A DNA stretch of 64,000 nt from positions 2,295,501-2,359,500 of the forward strand of contig NZ_CP036263.1 in NCBI RefSeq assembly GCF_007741515.1, written 5' to 3'. The translations under genes and the position numbers were made by a program. The stretch comes from Adhaeretor mobilis. Lineage in GTDB: Bacteria; Planctomycetota; Planctomycetia; Pirellulales; Lacipirellulaceae. A model generated the notes under the pieces. It saw only the letters and a program-made list of their open reading frames with translations. It did not search any database and was not told the DNA's origin. Below, piece by piece: positions 1 through 6,992 of this stretch (position 1 is its first letter; each line of letters starts with the position of its first letter).

Positions 1-2
1 AC

Positions 3-431
3 GTGACGGCAATTGAACTCCACACCGGAGTAGACGATTTTAATGGGACTTCGGATGTTTGGACCCCGGCCGAAACAGTACCCCTAATAAGTGGCGACAA
101 GTTCACCTTTTCGGCCGACATCGCCTTTGCGCTCGAAGAGATCACGCTCGAAACAAGTCTCGCTGGCGCCGACAACGCTAACTTCAACAGCGATGCCGGC
201 GTCGATGGTCATGACTTGCTAATTTGGCAGCAAGGGTTCGGCACAGGCAACACCCTCGCCGCCGGCGATGCCAACAGTAGTGGCGCGGTGGACATGGTCG
301 ATCTCTTGGTTTGGGGAAATCAATACGGCAGCAGCGGAGTCTCGATTTCTGCCGTCCCCGAACCTTCTGTGCTACTACTGGCATTTCTGGGGACCAGCTT
401 CACGCTATTTCGACGACGAGTCATTTGCTGA
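3..431 (+). CDS. PEP-CTERM/dockerin-like protein, C-terminal part
   Basis: This is the C-terminal 142 residues of a secreted protein whose start lies left of the window; no signal peptide is visible. Residues about 60-108 look like a dockerin type I-like pair of calcium-loop segments (NFNSDAGVDGHDLLIWQ and GDANSSGAVDMVDLLVW). The end is a PEP-CTERM sorting tail: VPEPS, a hydrophobic stretch, then FRRR. PEP-CTERM tails are known to be processed by exosortase-type enzymes, so the protein is probably exported and surface-sorted. No catalytic domain is visible in the part present. The final call on function depends on the missing N-terminal part. Confidence 0.75.
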   Translation: MTAIELHTGVDDFNGTSDVWTPAETVPLISGDKFTFSADIAFALEEITLETSLAGADNANFNSDAGVDGHDLLIWQQGFGTGNTLAAGDANSSGAVDMVDLLVWGNQYGSSGVSISAVPEPSVLLLAFLGTSFTLFRRRVIC

Positions 432-572
432 AATCGCTCTCCGAAGCAAGTCCTCAACGCTGCTAGGTAGTATCCACATCTAAGAATTGCCTCGTGCAAG
501 TGCATGGGGAATGGGTTACGATGCGGGTTGTCGCTCGCTGTTACTACTACTTCCCTCAGGTAATTCCTCACG

Positions 573-1631
573 ATGCGATCCCTTCAGATATTCAGTCTCG
601 CTCTAGCATGTGTCTTGAATCAGTTCGCCACACCGGCCTCTGCCGAGACACCGGTACGTATCGTGACTTTCAACGCGGAAATTCTCACCGCTCCTGGCAT
701 TCGAGCCGGCAACTTGGAAAAGTATCGCTGGGATATTGCTCGGCGTGCTCAGTTCGAGCGAGTCGCCTCGATTATCGAAGTGCTCAACCCGGACATCCTC
801 AACCTTGTAGAGGTTACCTCCAAGGAAGGAGTGGATCTGCTGATCGAGATTCTTCACGAAAAGGGGCTGACCGATTTGCATGGTTATCACGTGGAAAATA
901 ACGATTCGTACACCGGCATGGACGTAGCGCTCATCACCCGGTTTGAGCCTGTCGAGGTAGACGGTGCAAGGATTCGAACGCTCAACTCGGAAGAAAACGA
1001 CCCCACGTGGCGGCAGGCCTTTCCCGCTGTAAGTCGCAAAGGGAATAAGTACCAGGCAACAACATCGATTTCGCGAAATGCCGTGTACCTGATGGACATC
1101 GACGGTCACAAGCTGGGCTTTCTTGGCTTGCACTTAAAGAGTAACCCAAGTGACGAATACGCGAACGCAAAGCGATCTGCCCAAGCGGAGATTGCCAAAC
1201 GCGTGGTCCAACAGGAGATCGTCAGTCGAGGCTACACGCCGATCATTCTTGGCGACATCAACGATTACGACCCGGACGTGCCTGATCGCGATGAAACTCG
1301 CGATACGGCGACAACGGTGCTCAGTGACTTGAAGGATTTCGACCCAAGCAAGCCGGGCTCCGAGCTGTTCAACGTGGCGAAGCTCATGCCGCGGCAAGCA
1401 GATCGCTTCACTTCGCTATGGGATCGCAACGAGAATGGCGTGATGGACCCGTTCGACGTGATGACGATGATCGATCATATTTTGCTACCGCAGGCGTTCG
1501 AGCCTTACGTGAAACGCGCGTTTATCTTTCATTCGATAGACTTGACGACGACCGATCACCTAGCAGTGGTGGTTGATTTGTTGCTGCCACGTAAAGTGGC
1601 CGTGCCGGCGACGGCTGCGGTAACGCAATAG
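573..1631 (+). CDS. Secreted endonuclease/exonuclease/phosphatase (EEP) family protein
   Basis: A 352-residue protein with a signal peptide (about residues 1-24, ending PASA). The rest matches the EEP fold of metal-dependent phosphodiesterases: FNAEIL near residue 35 supplies the first metal-binding Asn, VEVTSKE near residue 80 the metal-binding Glu, LGDINDYDPD near residue 227 the D-x-N motif, and TDHLAVVVD near residue 330 the terminal D-H pair. Members of the family hydrolyse nucleic acids, phospholipids or inositol phosphates; the substrate cannot be read from the sequence. An EF-hand-like run (DRNENGVMDPFD) precedes the last motif. The signal peptide implies export. It stands alone, 94 bp before deoC. 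Confidence 0.8.
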   Translation: MRSLQIFSLALACVLNQFATPASAETPVRIVTFNAEILTAPGIRAGNLEKYRWDIARRAQFERVASIIEVLNPDILNLVEVTSKEGVDLLIEILHEKGLTDLHGYHVENNDSYTGMDVALITRFEPVEVDGARIRTLNSEENDPTWRQAFPAVSRKGNKYQATTSISRNAVYLMDIDGHKLGFLGLHLKSNPSDEYANAKRSAQAEIAKRVVQQEIVSRGYTPIILGDINDYDPDVPDRDETRDTATTVLSDLKDFDPSKPGSELFNVAKLMPRQADRFTSLWDRNENGVMDPFDVMTMIDHILLPQAFEPYVKRAFIFHSIDLTTTDHLAVVVDLLLPRKVAVPATAAVTQ

Positions 1632-1725
1632 AGTACCCAAAAGAAATCGCTGCTAAGCCGCGAGCGGCCCTTCTCGGATCACAAGACTTTTCCCTTTTCG
1701 ACTTTCCTCTTTCCCATTTCGTGCT

Positions 1726-2442
1726 ATGTCTGTTGTTTCGCTAATTGACCACGCCGTTCTTAGTCCCACGCAAACTGAGGCCGACCTGCGCGAGGCCTGC
1801 GAGTTTTGCATCGAGTTGGCCGTCGCAAGCGTTTGTGTGAAACCGTCGATGGCAGCACTGGCGAGCGAACTGCTTGCCGATTCGCCCGTCGCTGCGAGCA
1901 CCGTCATTGGTTTCCCCCACGGCGGCACGAGCACCGGAACCAAGGTGCGCGAGACGGAGATTGCGTGTAACGACGGCATCGTGGAGGTTGATATGGTCGT
2001 GAACCTTGGCCACGTGTTTGCGCAGAACTGGCAGGCGGTTGAGCAAGACATTCGCGAGGTTGTCCAAGCCGCTAAGGCAGGTGGAGCGATCACAAAAGTG
2101 ATCTTTGAAACAGGCCTGCTTCCGAGCGACGATGTGAAACGCCGCCTGTGCGAAATCAGCGAAGCCGCCGGAGCCGCCTTTGTGAAAACCTCCACTGGCT
2201 TTGGCATGTTGAAGAATGAAGACGGCAGCATGCGTTCCACGGGTGCCACCGCGCACGACATCAAGCTTATGCGAGCGGCGTGCAGTGATGCCGTCGCCGT
2301 GAAAGCGTCGGGCGGTATCCGCAGTTACGAGGATGCCGTCAAACTGGTTGAGTTGGGCGCTACCCGTCTTGGCACGAGCGGCACCAAAGTGATTGCTGCG
2401 GGTGAAAGCGGCGAAAAAGTGGTTAGTAAGTTGGATTATTGA
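1726..2442 (+). CDS. deoC: Deoxyribose-phosphate aldolase DeoC
   Basis: A 238-residue TIM-barrel aldolase that cleaves 2-deoxyribose-5-phosphate into acetaldehyde and glyceraldehyde-3-phosphate in deoxynucleoside catabolism. The catalytic residues are visible: Asp89 in VDMVVNLG, the Schiff-base Lys154 in FVKTSTGF and Lys193 in VKASGGIRS. The length is normal for the bacterial family. Two purine nucleoside phosphorylase genes follow in the same direction, so the run makes sense as a nucleoside salvage unit: phosphorolysis yields (deoxy)ribose-1-phosphate, whose 5-phosphate isomer DeoC consumes. An inverted-repeat element carrying a GxxExxY gene separates deoC from the phosphorylases. Confidence 0.95.
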   Translation: MSVVSLIDHAVLSPTQTEADLREACEFCIELAVASVCVKPSMAALASELLADSPVAASTVIGFPHGGTSTGTKVRETEIACNDGIVEVDMVVNLGHVFAQNWQAVEQDIREVVQAAKAGGAITKVIFETGLLPSDDVKRRLCEISEAAGAAFVKTSTGFGMLKNEDGSMRSTGATAHDIKLMRAACSDAVAVKASGGIRSYEDAVKLVELGATRLGTSGTKVIAAGESGEKVVSKLDY

Positions 2443-2448
2443 TTTTTG

Positions 2449-2841
2449 AACAGAAGGAAACAGAGAGAGCAGAGTTGGTGGACGATCTGATCGAAATTCA
2501 GTAGGAAAATAGCTGTGCATCCTGACTTTGAGGGAGCTTCCAGCCTAACCGGCGGAATCATTAACGCAGCGATAGAAGTCCACCGCCATATGGGGCCAGG
2601 TCTCCTTGAATCTGTGTATGAATGGTGTTTGACGAGAGAGCTAGAAGACAGCGGGCATCACGTCAGCTCACAGAAAAATGTTGTCATTCGCTACAAACAT
2701 CATTCACGTGCTGAAGAACTGCGTTACGGCCTACTAGTAAACTTTCACCAGAACAAGCTTACCGATGGTGTCTCCCGGTTGATACTTCCCGGTGCAAATC
2801 GATAATGTGCATCGACTCAGTTCTCTCTGTTTCCTCCTGTT
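2449..2841. repeat. Inverted-repeat-bounded element containing the GxxExxY gene
   Basis: Purine-rich arm 2449-2468 (aacagaaggaaacagagaga) pairs with pyrimidine-rich arm 2822-2841 at 19 of 20 positions. The arms enclose a 393-bp segment holding only the short GxxExxY reading frame. The left arm begins 6 nt after the deoC stop and the right arm ends 26 nt before the purine nucleoside phosphorylase start, so the element splits the nucleoside operon. No target-site duplication is obvious. It resembles in layout the smaller inverted-repeat elements at 30481, 33521, 38412 and 46481. Confidence 0.65.
2515..2805 (+). CDS. GxxExxY protein, internally deleted
   Basis: A 96-residue protein with a GTG start. 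The N-terminal half carries the family signature GPGLLESVY (residues about 26-34) after the helix INAAIEVHRHM. The C-terminus LTDGVSRLILPGANR is also family-typical. Full-length members are about 125 residues; here EELRYGLLVNF joins the segment before the central D-L-L-V strand directly to the later G-L-L-I-N-F strand. About 35-40 residues, including the conserved central acidic/Lys positions, are therefore missing in frame. The join lies where two similar L-L-V/I-N motifs would occur, suggesting recombination between short similarities. The family has no proven biochemical role; nuclease-like relationships have been suggested. This copy is probably inactive. Confidence 0.7.
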   Translation: MHPDFEGASSLTGGIINAAIEVHRHMGPGLLESVYEWCLTRELEDSGHHVSSQKNVVIRYKHHSRAEELRYGLLVNFHQNKLTDGVSRLILPGANR

Positions 2842-2867
2842 AACAACCTTTGTAGAAGAAAAATAAA

Positions 2868-3704
2868 GTGCTAGAACTCTACGGACAAATCGAAGAAGCA
2901 GTTGCCTTCATTCGTACGAAATGGGATCAAACACCGGTTGCTGGCATCGTGCTGGGAACCGGCTTGGGAAACTTGGCTGCTCAGATCGAGTCGCCGATCG
3001 CGATCGACTATGCGGACATTCCGAACTTTCCTGTGAGTACCGCGACCAGCCATGCGGGACGTTTCGTTTGTGGCATGCTTGATGGCGTACCTATCGTGGC
3101 GATGGAGGGGCGCATCCATCAATACGAAGGTGTGCCGCTGAAGCAAATCACCTTGCCGATTCGCGTGATGAAAGCCCTGGGGGCGAATCTGCTCATCGTT
3201 TCGCAAGCGGTTGGAGGCATGAATCCGCAGTATGTGGCCGGCGATGTGATGATCATCGACGATCAAATCAATCTCATGGGAGATAACCCGCTGGTGGGCG
3301 TGAATGACGATCGCCTCGGCGAGCGCTTCCCAGATATGTCTGCACCCTACACGCCGGAACTCATCGAAGTAGGCATGGAGATTGCCCGGCAGGGTAACTT
3401 CCATGTCCATCGCGGCGTAACAGTTGCAGTCACGGGCCCAAATTTAGAAACGCGGGCCGAGTACCGTTTTCTGCGCATGATCGGTGCTGATGTGGTCGGC
3501 ATGTCCACCGTGCCCGAGGTGATTGTCGCCGTGCATGGCGGCATGCGGGTATTTGGCCTGTCGGTCGTTACGGACATGTGCCTGCCGGACGCGCTGAAAG
3601 TAGCAGTCACCGAGGAAATCATTGCCGTAGCAAACGCCGCTGAACCGAAGTTGCGAGCCCTTGTGCTGGGCGTTCTTGCTCACGAAGCGAAACGCAAGGC
3701 CTAG
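2868..3704 (+). CDS. Purine nucleoside phosphorylase, copy 1 (Asp-type base pocket)
   Basis: A 278-residue trimeric-type purine nucleoside phosphorylase, GTG start. Phosphate-site residues are present: GTGLG at 30-34, SHAG at 61-64, GRIHQYEG at 81-88; the Glu of PNLETRAE lies at about 194 and GMSTVPE at 211-217. The base-recognition Asn of 6-oxopurine enzymes (human Asn243, in the S-x-I-T-N segment) is Asp236 here (VVTDMCLPD), and VSQAVGG replaces the usual V-x-N-A-A-G-G. In human PNP the matching Asn-to-Asp change is known to favour 6-aminopurines, so this copy may act on adenosine; that is inference. It lies directly before a second copy, with a 2-nt gap. Confidence 0.9.
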   Translation: MLELYGQIEEAVAFIRTKWDQTPVAGIVLGTGLGNLAAQIESPIAIDYADIPNFPVSTATSHAGRFVCGMLDGVPIVAMEGRIHQYEGVPLKQITLPIRVMKALGANLLIVSQAVGGMNPQYVAGDVMIIDDQINLMGDNPLVGVNDDRLGERFPDMSAPYTPELIEVGMEIARQGNFHVHRGVTVAVTGPNLETRAEYRFLRMIGADVVGMSTVPEVIVAVHGGMRVFGLSVVTDMCLPDALKVAVTEEIIAVANAAEPKLRALVLGVLAHEAKRKA

Positions 3705-3706
3705 TT

Positions 3707-4528
3707 ATGCTCGAACTTGCTAGTCAGATGAAAGAGGCAGCCGCGGCGGTCCAGGCTCGCTGGTCTGAGCAGCCCGTTGCTGGCATCATCTTGGGGACCG
3801 GCCTAGGCCGGCTTGCCGATGAGATTGCCGATTCGGTAGCGATTCCCTACGCCGATGTTCCGCACTTTCCGCAATCGACTGCTATCGGACATGCTGGCCA
3901 ACTGGTGTGTGGGCAATTAGCTGGCCGGCCCGTCGTGGCATTCCAGGGCCGATTCCATCTCTACGAAGGCAACAGTGCCCAGCAGGCTGCGATGCCTGTG
4001 CGGCTGCTCCAAGCCATGAACGTTCCCGCGATGATCGTGTCCAACGCTGCTGGCGGACTCAATCCGCACTACCGCGTGGGCGACTTGATGATGATCGAGG
4101 ATCAAATCAATCTGCAATTTGATAATCCGCTGATCGGCGTGAACGACGATAATCTGGGCCCACGTTTCCCTGACATGTCTGCACCCTATGACATCGAGTT
4201 GCAAACGCAGGCCGCTCAGATTGCCCAACAGGCAGACATCGAATTGCATCGCGGCGTTTACGTGTCGGTACTCGGACCGAACTACGAAACTCGTGCCGAA
4301 TATCGCATGGCCCGCCAGTTGGGCGGCGACGCAGTCGGCATGTCAACCACGCCAGAAACTACCGCAGCCCGTCACGCCGGCATGCGAGTGCTCGGCTTCT
4401 CCACCATCACGAACGTGGGTTCGCCGGACATTCTTAGCGAAACCGATGGCCACGACGTGATCGCTGCTGCAGACGCTGCGAGTGGCAAGCTGCGGACGAT
4501 CGTCGAAGGCGTCGTGAGCAGTTTCTAG
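3707..4528 (+). CDS. Purine nucleoside phosphorylase, copy 2 (Asn-type base pocket)
   Basis: A 273-residue paralogue of the preceding gene, sharing the start MLEL and most active-site segments (GTGLG 30-34, GHAG 61-64, GRFHLYEG 81-88, PNYETRAE 191-198, GMSTTPE 211-217). Here the base-pocket residue is Asn236 (STITNVGSPD) and the loop reads VSNAAGGLNP, as in classical enzymes cleaving inosine and guanosine to base plus ribose-1-phosphate. It therefore probably covers 6-oxopurines. The tandem pair almost certainly arose by duplication and is co-transcribed. Thirty bases after the stop begins a displaced fragment of the recQ 3' end. Confidence 0.92.
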   Translation: MLELASQMKEAAAAVQARWSEQPVAGIILGTGLGRLADEIADSVAIPYADVPHFPQSTAIGHAGQLVCGQLAGRPVVAFQGRFHLYEGNSAQQAAMPVRLLQAMNVPAMIVSNAAGGLNPHYRVGDLMMIEDQINLQFDNPLIGVNDDNLGPRFPDMSAPYDIELQTQAAQIAQQADIELHRGVYVSVLGPNYETRAEYRMARQLGGDAVGMSTTPETTAARHAGMRVLGFSTITNVGSPDILSETDGHDVIAAADAASGKLRTIVEGVVSSF

Positions 4529-4557
4529 CTTCGCTCACATTTCTTCAGGTGCTGTTA

Positions 4558-4635
4558 GAGCGTCGCCTGCCGAATTCGTTCCGGGAATGCCTCGCCGTAC
4601 TCGGCCAGTTTCTTCTCGCCCACGCCTACGACCTC
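4558..4635 (-). pseudogene. Displaced copy of the recQ 3' end
   Basis: These 78 bases match the 3' end of the intact recQ gene (14686-14763) at 73 positions, in the same orientation. Read on the minus strand they encode EVVGVGEKKLAEYGEAF then PERIRQATL, against LERIRQATLAE in RecQ, and end in an in-frame TAA. Nothing else of recQ is present. The copy sits next to the stop of the second phosphorylase gene, while recQ lies beyond a 10-kb accessory block. The simplest reading is that recQ once ended here and the block entered with, or produced, a second recQ 3' end. Confidence 0.85.
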
Positions 4636-4689
4636 GAACCGCCATTGTCAGGTGAGTATATTGTCGGTCAATACACTATTGAAGCTGCG

Positions 4690-5898
4690 TTAGATGCGTA
4701 GAAATATTTTTCGAGAGTGCATCCACCAGCAGATCATCCACAGGCAGAGACCGACCGAGAAGTTTTCTAGTAGCGGTGTGAAAGCATCTCCACAAACCTC
4801 GAAGATAGCTGTTCCGAAGTGCGTATGGAGCGTAGAAAGTATCCAACCCGCGACCATGTAGATCATGCAGTACATGGCAATTGAGTTGCGCCCAACAATG
4901 ATCGCCGGCCAAGCCCAGCGCTGCCATTTGAGGAGATCGATCAGCGCGTACAAGAATCCCAGGCAGAGTAAGCAAAGTCCTGTCGAAAGCAGCCCGAAAC
5001 TGGGCGTCCAAATCCGCTTCACGATCGGGCACAACCCAACGGCTTGCAGTACCCAGCCAATCGCAATCGACAGCAGGCCCGCAGTGATCAGAATGTATAG
5101 GTTTGTTTTCATGTCGTTACGATGGCGCAATAACTCGCCAGCCATAAGCCCGAAGATCATTGTTGAGAGCGATGGAATAAAGTTGAGCGTGTTGTAACCG
5201 CCATCGTTTGCAACGAAATCTGCCTCACGCGGGAAGAGGTTCAACAGCCACTGATCGAAATAGTGACCTGGGTGAGCGTTCTTGTTCCAATGTGCGAAAA
5301 AACCCTCGTAGTAAACCTTTCCATCGACGATCGCATAATCGTAATCACTTTCGGGAAGTGGCCAAAAAGCGAAGAGAGCCCAGTACGCAAACAAGAGCCC
5401 GAGGGCAGCGAGCAGTTGGATTTTCCATGGTTTGTTCCACAGTAGAAATAGGCCCACGTATCCTAAGCCAATTTGTGAGACCACATCCTCTAAAGTCCAG
5501 TAGGTACTCTCGCTTCCCAACGAGCGCAGAAGCACTCCCAGCAGGACTAGCACGATCGCACGGTAGCAAGCGTGGCAAAGCATACACGCATAAGAATGTC
5601 CTTGGCGCTGGCGAGAGGCGTAGGAATACGCCATCGACACACCAACCATGAACATGAAGGATGGCTGGATCATGTCCCAGAATGTGATTCCTTGCCACTC
5701 GATATGCTCGAATTGAACCAATAGGCTTCCTAGCCAAGGCACATTTTCGTAGGCATTCTCGATCGGGACCATCCAACCCCAATGTGCTGCGGTAAACGCC
5801 AAGAGTAGCATTACTATCCCTCGGTAGGCGTCCAAGGAAAGTAGCCGGTCCGACTTCAATCGAGTTGCAGGACCGTTGGTAGAGATGGTTTCGCTCAT
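4690..5898 (-). CDS. DUF5009/HGSNAT-like membrane acyltransferase
   Basis: A 402-residue integral membrane protein with about ten hydrophobic segments. The N-terminal signature RLLSLDAYRGIVMLLL followed by F-W-D-M-I-Q-P-S-F-M-F-M-V-G-V-S-M is characteristic of bacterial relatives of heparan-alpha-glucosaminide N-acetyltransferase (DUF5009, acyltransferase-3 superfamily). Those proteins move acetyl groups across the membrane onto sugars; the acceptor here is unknown. It is the first gene of the minus-strand accessory block next to the displaced recQ fragment and has no evident functional partner. The Asp-rich first segment and the FEHIEWQG loop around residue 65 are conserved family features. 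Confidence 0.8.
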   Translation of the reverse strand: MSETISTNGPATRLKSDRLLSLDAYRGIVMLLLAFTAAHWGWMVPIENAYENVPWLGSLLVQFEHIEWQGITFWDMIQPSFMFMVGVSMAYSYASRQRQGHSYACMLCHACYRAIVLVLLGVLLRSLGSESTYWTLEDVVSQIGLGYVGLFLLWNKPWKIQLLAALGLLFAYWALFAFWPLPESDYDYAIVDGKVYYEGFFAHWNKNAHPGHYFDQWLLNLFPREADFVANDGGYNTLNFIPSLSTMIFGLMAGELLRHRNDMKTNLYILITAGLLSIAIGWVLQAVGLCPIVKRIWTPSFGLLSTGLCLLCLGFLYALIDLLKWQRWAWPAIIVGRNSIAMYCMIYMVAGWILSTLHTHFGTAIFEVCGDAFTPLLENFSVGLCLWMICWWMHSRKIFLRI

Positions 5899-6013
5899 GG
5901 TACGTGAGTTCCAGCTATTTCGTCACTGACCGCAAGCTACCTGTGGCAGGGGTCCAATCGACGGTCACAACTTGCCTCAGATGAATCTGCGAGAATTCGG
6001 GATTAAAAAGAAA

Positions 6014-6922
6014 TCAGCTCCCCGGCGGAGCAACAAATTGGTCGAGAGCTCTGACGCTAACATAGGGGATAAAGCCCGCTTCGCGTTGGCGATCGTAGGA
6101 ATCTTGTAGACTGCGTGGCGCCTTGGCATAATCGACGCCCAACAGCAGTTTACCCTGGGTTTTTATAAATTGAGCATTGGCTCGATTCTCACGGCACCAC
6201 TTCTGGTCGCACGGCTTGTCATGGGCAAGGTAGAAGGGCGACTCAAGAGCCAGGCCGTCAATCGCGCGCAGGTAAGTGTTGTTCGTATGAGGTTCCCAGA
6301 ACGACCAGGTTGCCAGCTCTGGGCAGTTTTGCGCGACAATTTTGAAGTCGCGATTTCTTGCCTTGGCAAACTTCGAGATGCGCGCTAGCAAGGCAACCAT
6401 TCGTTTGGCACGTTCTTCCGCACTAAGCCCAGTGTCGGGAATTTCCTCGTAGGCGGTAATGAGGTCTAAGTAGATTCCATCAAATCCGCATTTCAGGGCA
6501 AGTTCAATGCGAGATTGGACCACCGGCCACCAACGCTCGTCCCAGTACTTGACGTATTGTTCTTTGGGCCAGCCCTCTACCTGTCCTGCCATCAGGTCAG
6601 TTGGAACGGCAGACCACTCGGGACGGTATCGCTCAATCGCGCCAATCTCAAAATATGCCAACACTATTTTGTCAGTACTCTTAATCGTACTTACTTCGTC
6701 GGCCGTGAAGTATTCGGAACCACCATCTCTCGATAAGTCGATCACCAGTAAGTCGACCGGAGCAGAGACCAGAGAATCGAATCCCCGCCCTTCGTACCCC
6801 GTCAGCTGGTAACCCCAAGAGGTGACTTGATCGAAGGCTGGCGGAGCGGCCAGTGTGCTCTCATGTAACAAGGACACCAGTATTGATATCAAGAGAATCT
6901 TTATGCACCTAGACTTTTGCAC
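6014..6922 (-). CDS. GH114-like secreted glycosidase (TM1410-related)
   Basis: A 302-residue protein with an N-terminal signal peptide (about residues 1-25, ending STLA). The remainder resembles the endo-alpha-1,4-polygalactosaminidase / TM1410 family, a TIM-barrel group: WGYQLTGY near residue 36, VDLLVIDLSRDG near 57, VLAYFEIGAIERYRP near 86, CGFDGIYLDLITAYEE near 145 and AQNCPEL near 195. The Asp and Glu at strand ends (IDLSRDG, YFEIGA, YLDLI) are the probable catalytic positions. Homologues cleave galactosamine-rich polysaccharides, but many remain uncharacterised, so the substrate is open. It is flanked by a membrane acyltransferase and a secreted DUF4832 protein, consistent with exopolysaccharide turnover. 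Confidence 0.72.
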   Translation of the reverse strand: MQKSRCIKILLISILVSLLHESTLAAPPAFDQVTSWGYQLTGYEGRGFDSLVSAPVDLLVIDLSRDGGSEYFTADEVSTIKSTDKIVLAYFEIGAIERYRPEWSAVPTDLMAGQVEGWPKEQYVKYWDERWWPVVQSRIELALKCGFDGIYLDLITAYEEIPDTGLSAEERAKRMVALLARISKFAKARNRDFKIVAQNCPELATWSFWEPHTNNTYLRAIDGLALESPFYLAHDKPCDQKWCRENRANAQFIKTQGKLLLGVDYAKAPRSLQDSYDRQREAGFIPYVSVRALDQFVAPPGS

Positions 6923-6992
6923 GGACGACTCTACTTGTTTGAGTATCTAGGTGCTTGAGTATTCGGAATTTATCAAGAGAATACACCCCTGA

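Noticed and set aside
1741..2520. 259-codon minus-strand frame over deoC
   Set aside because: Shadow of deoC, which has full catalytic motifs; the antisense product has no recognisable features.
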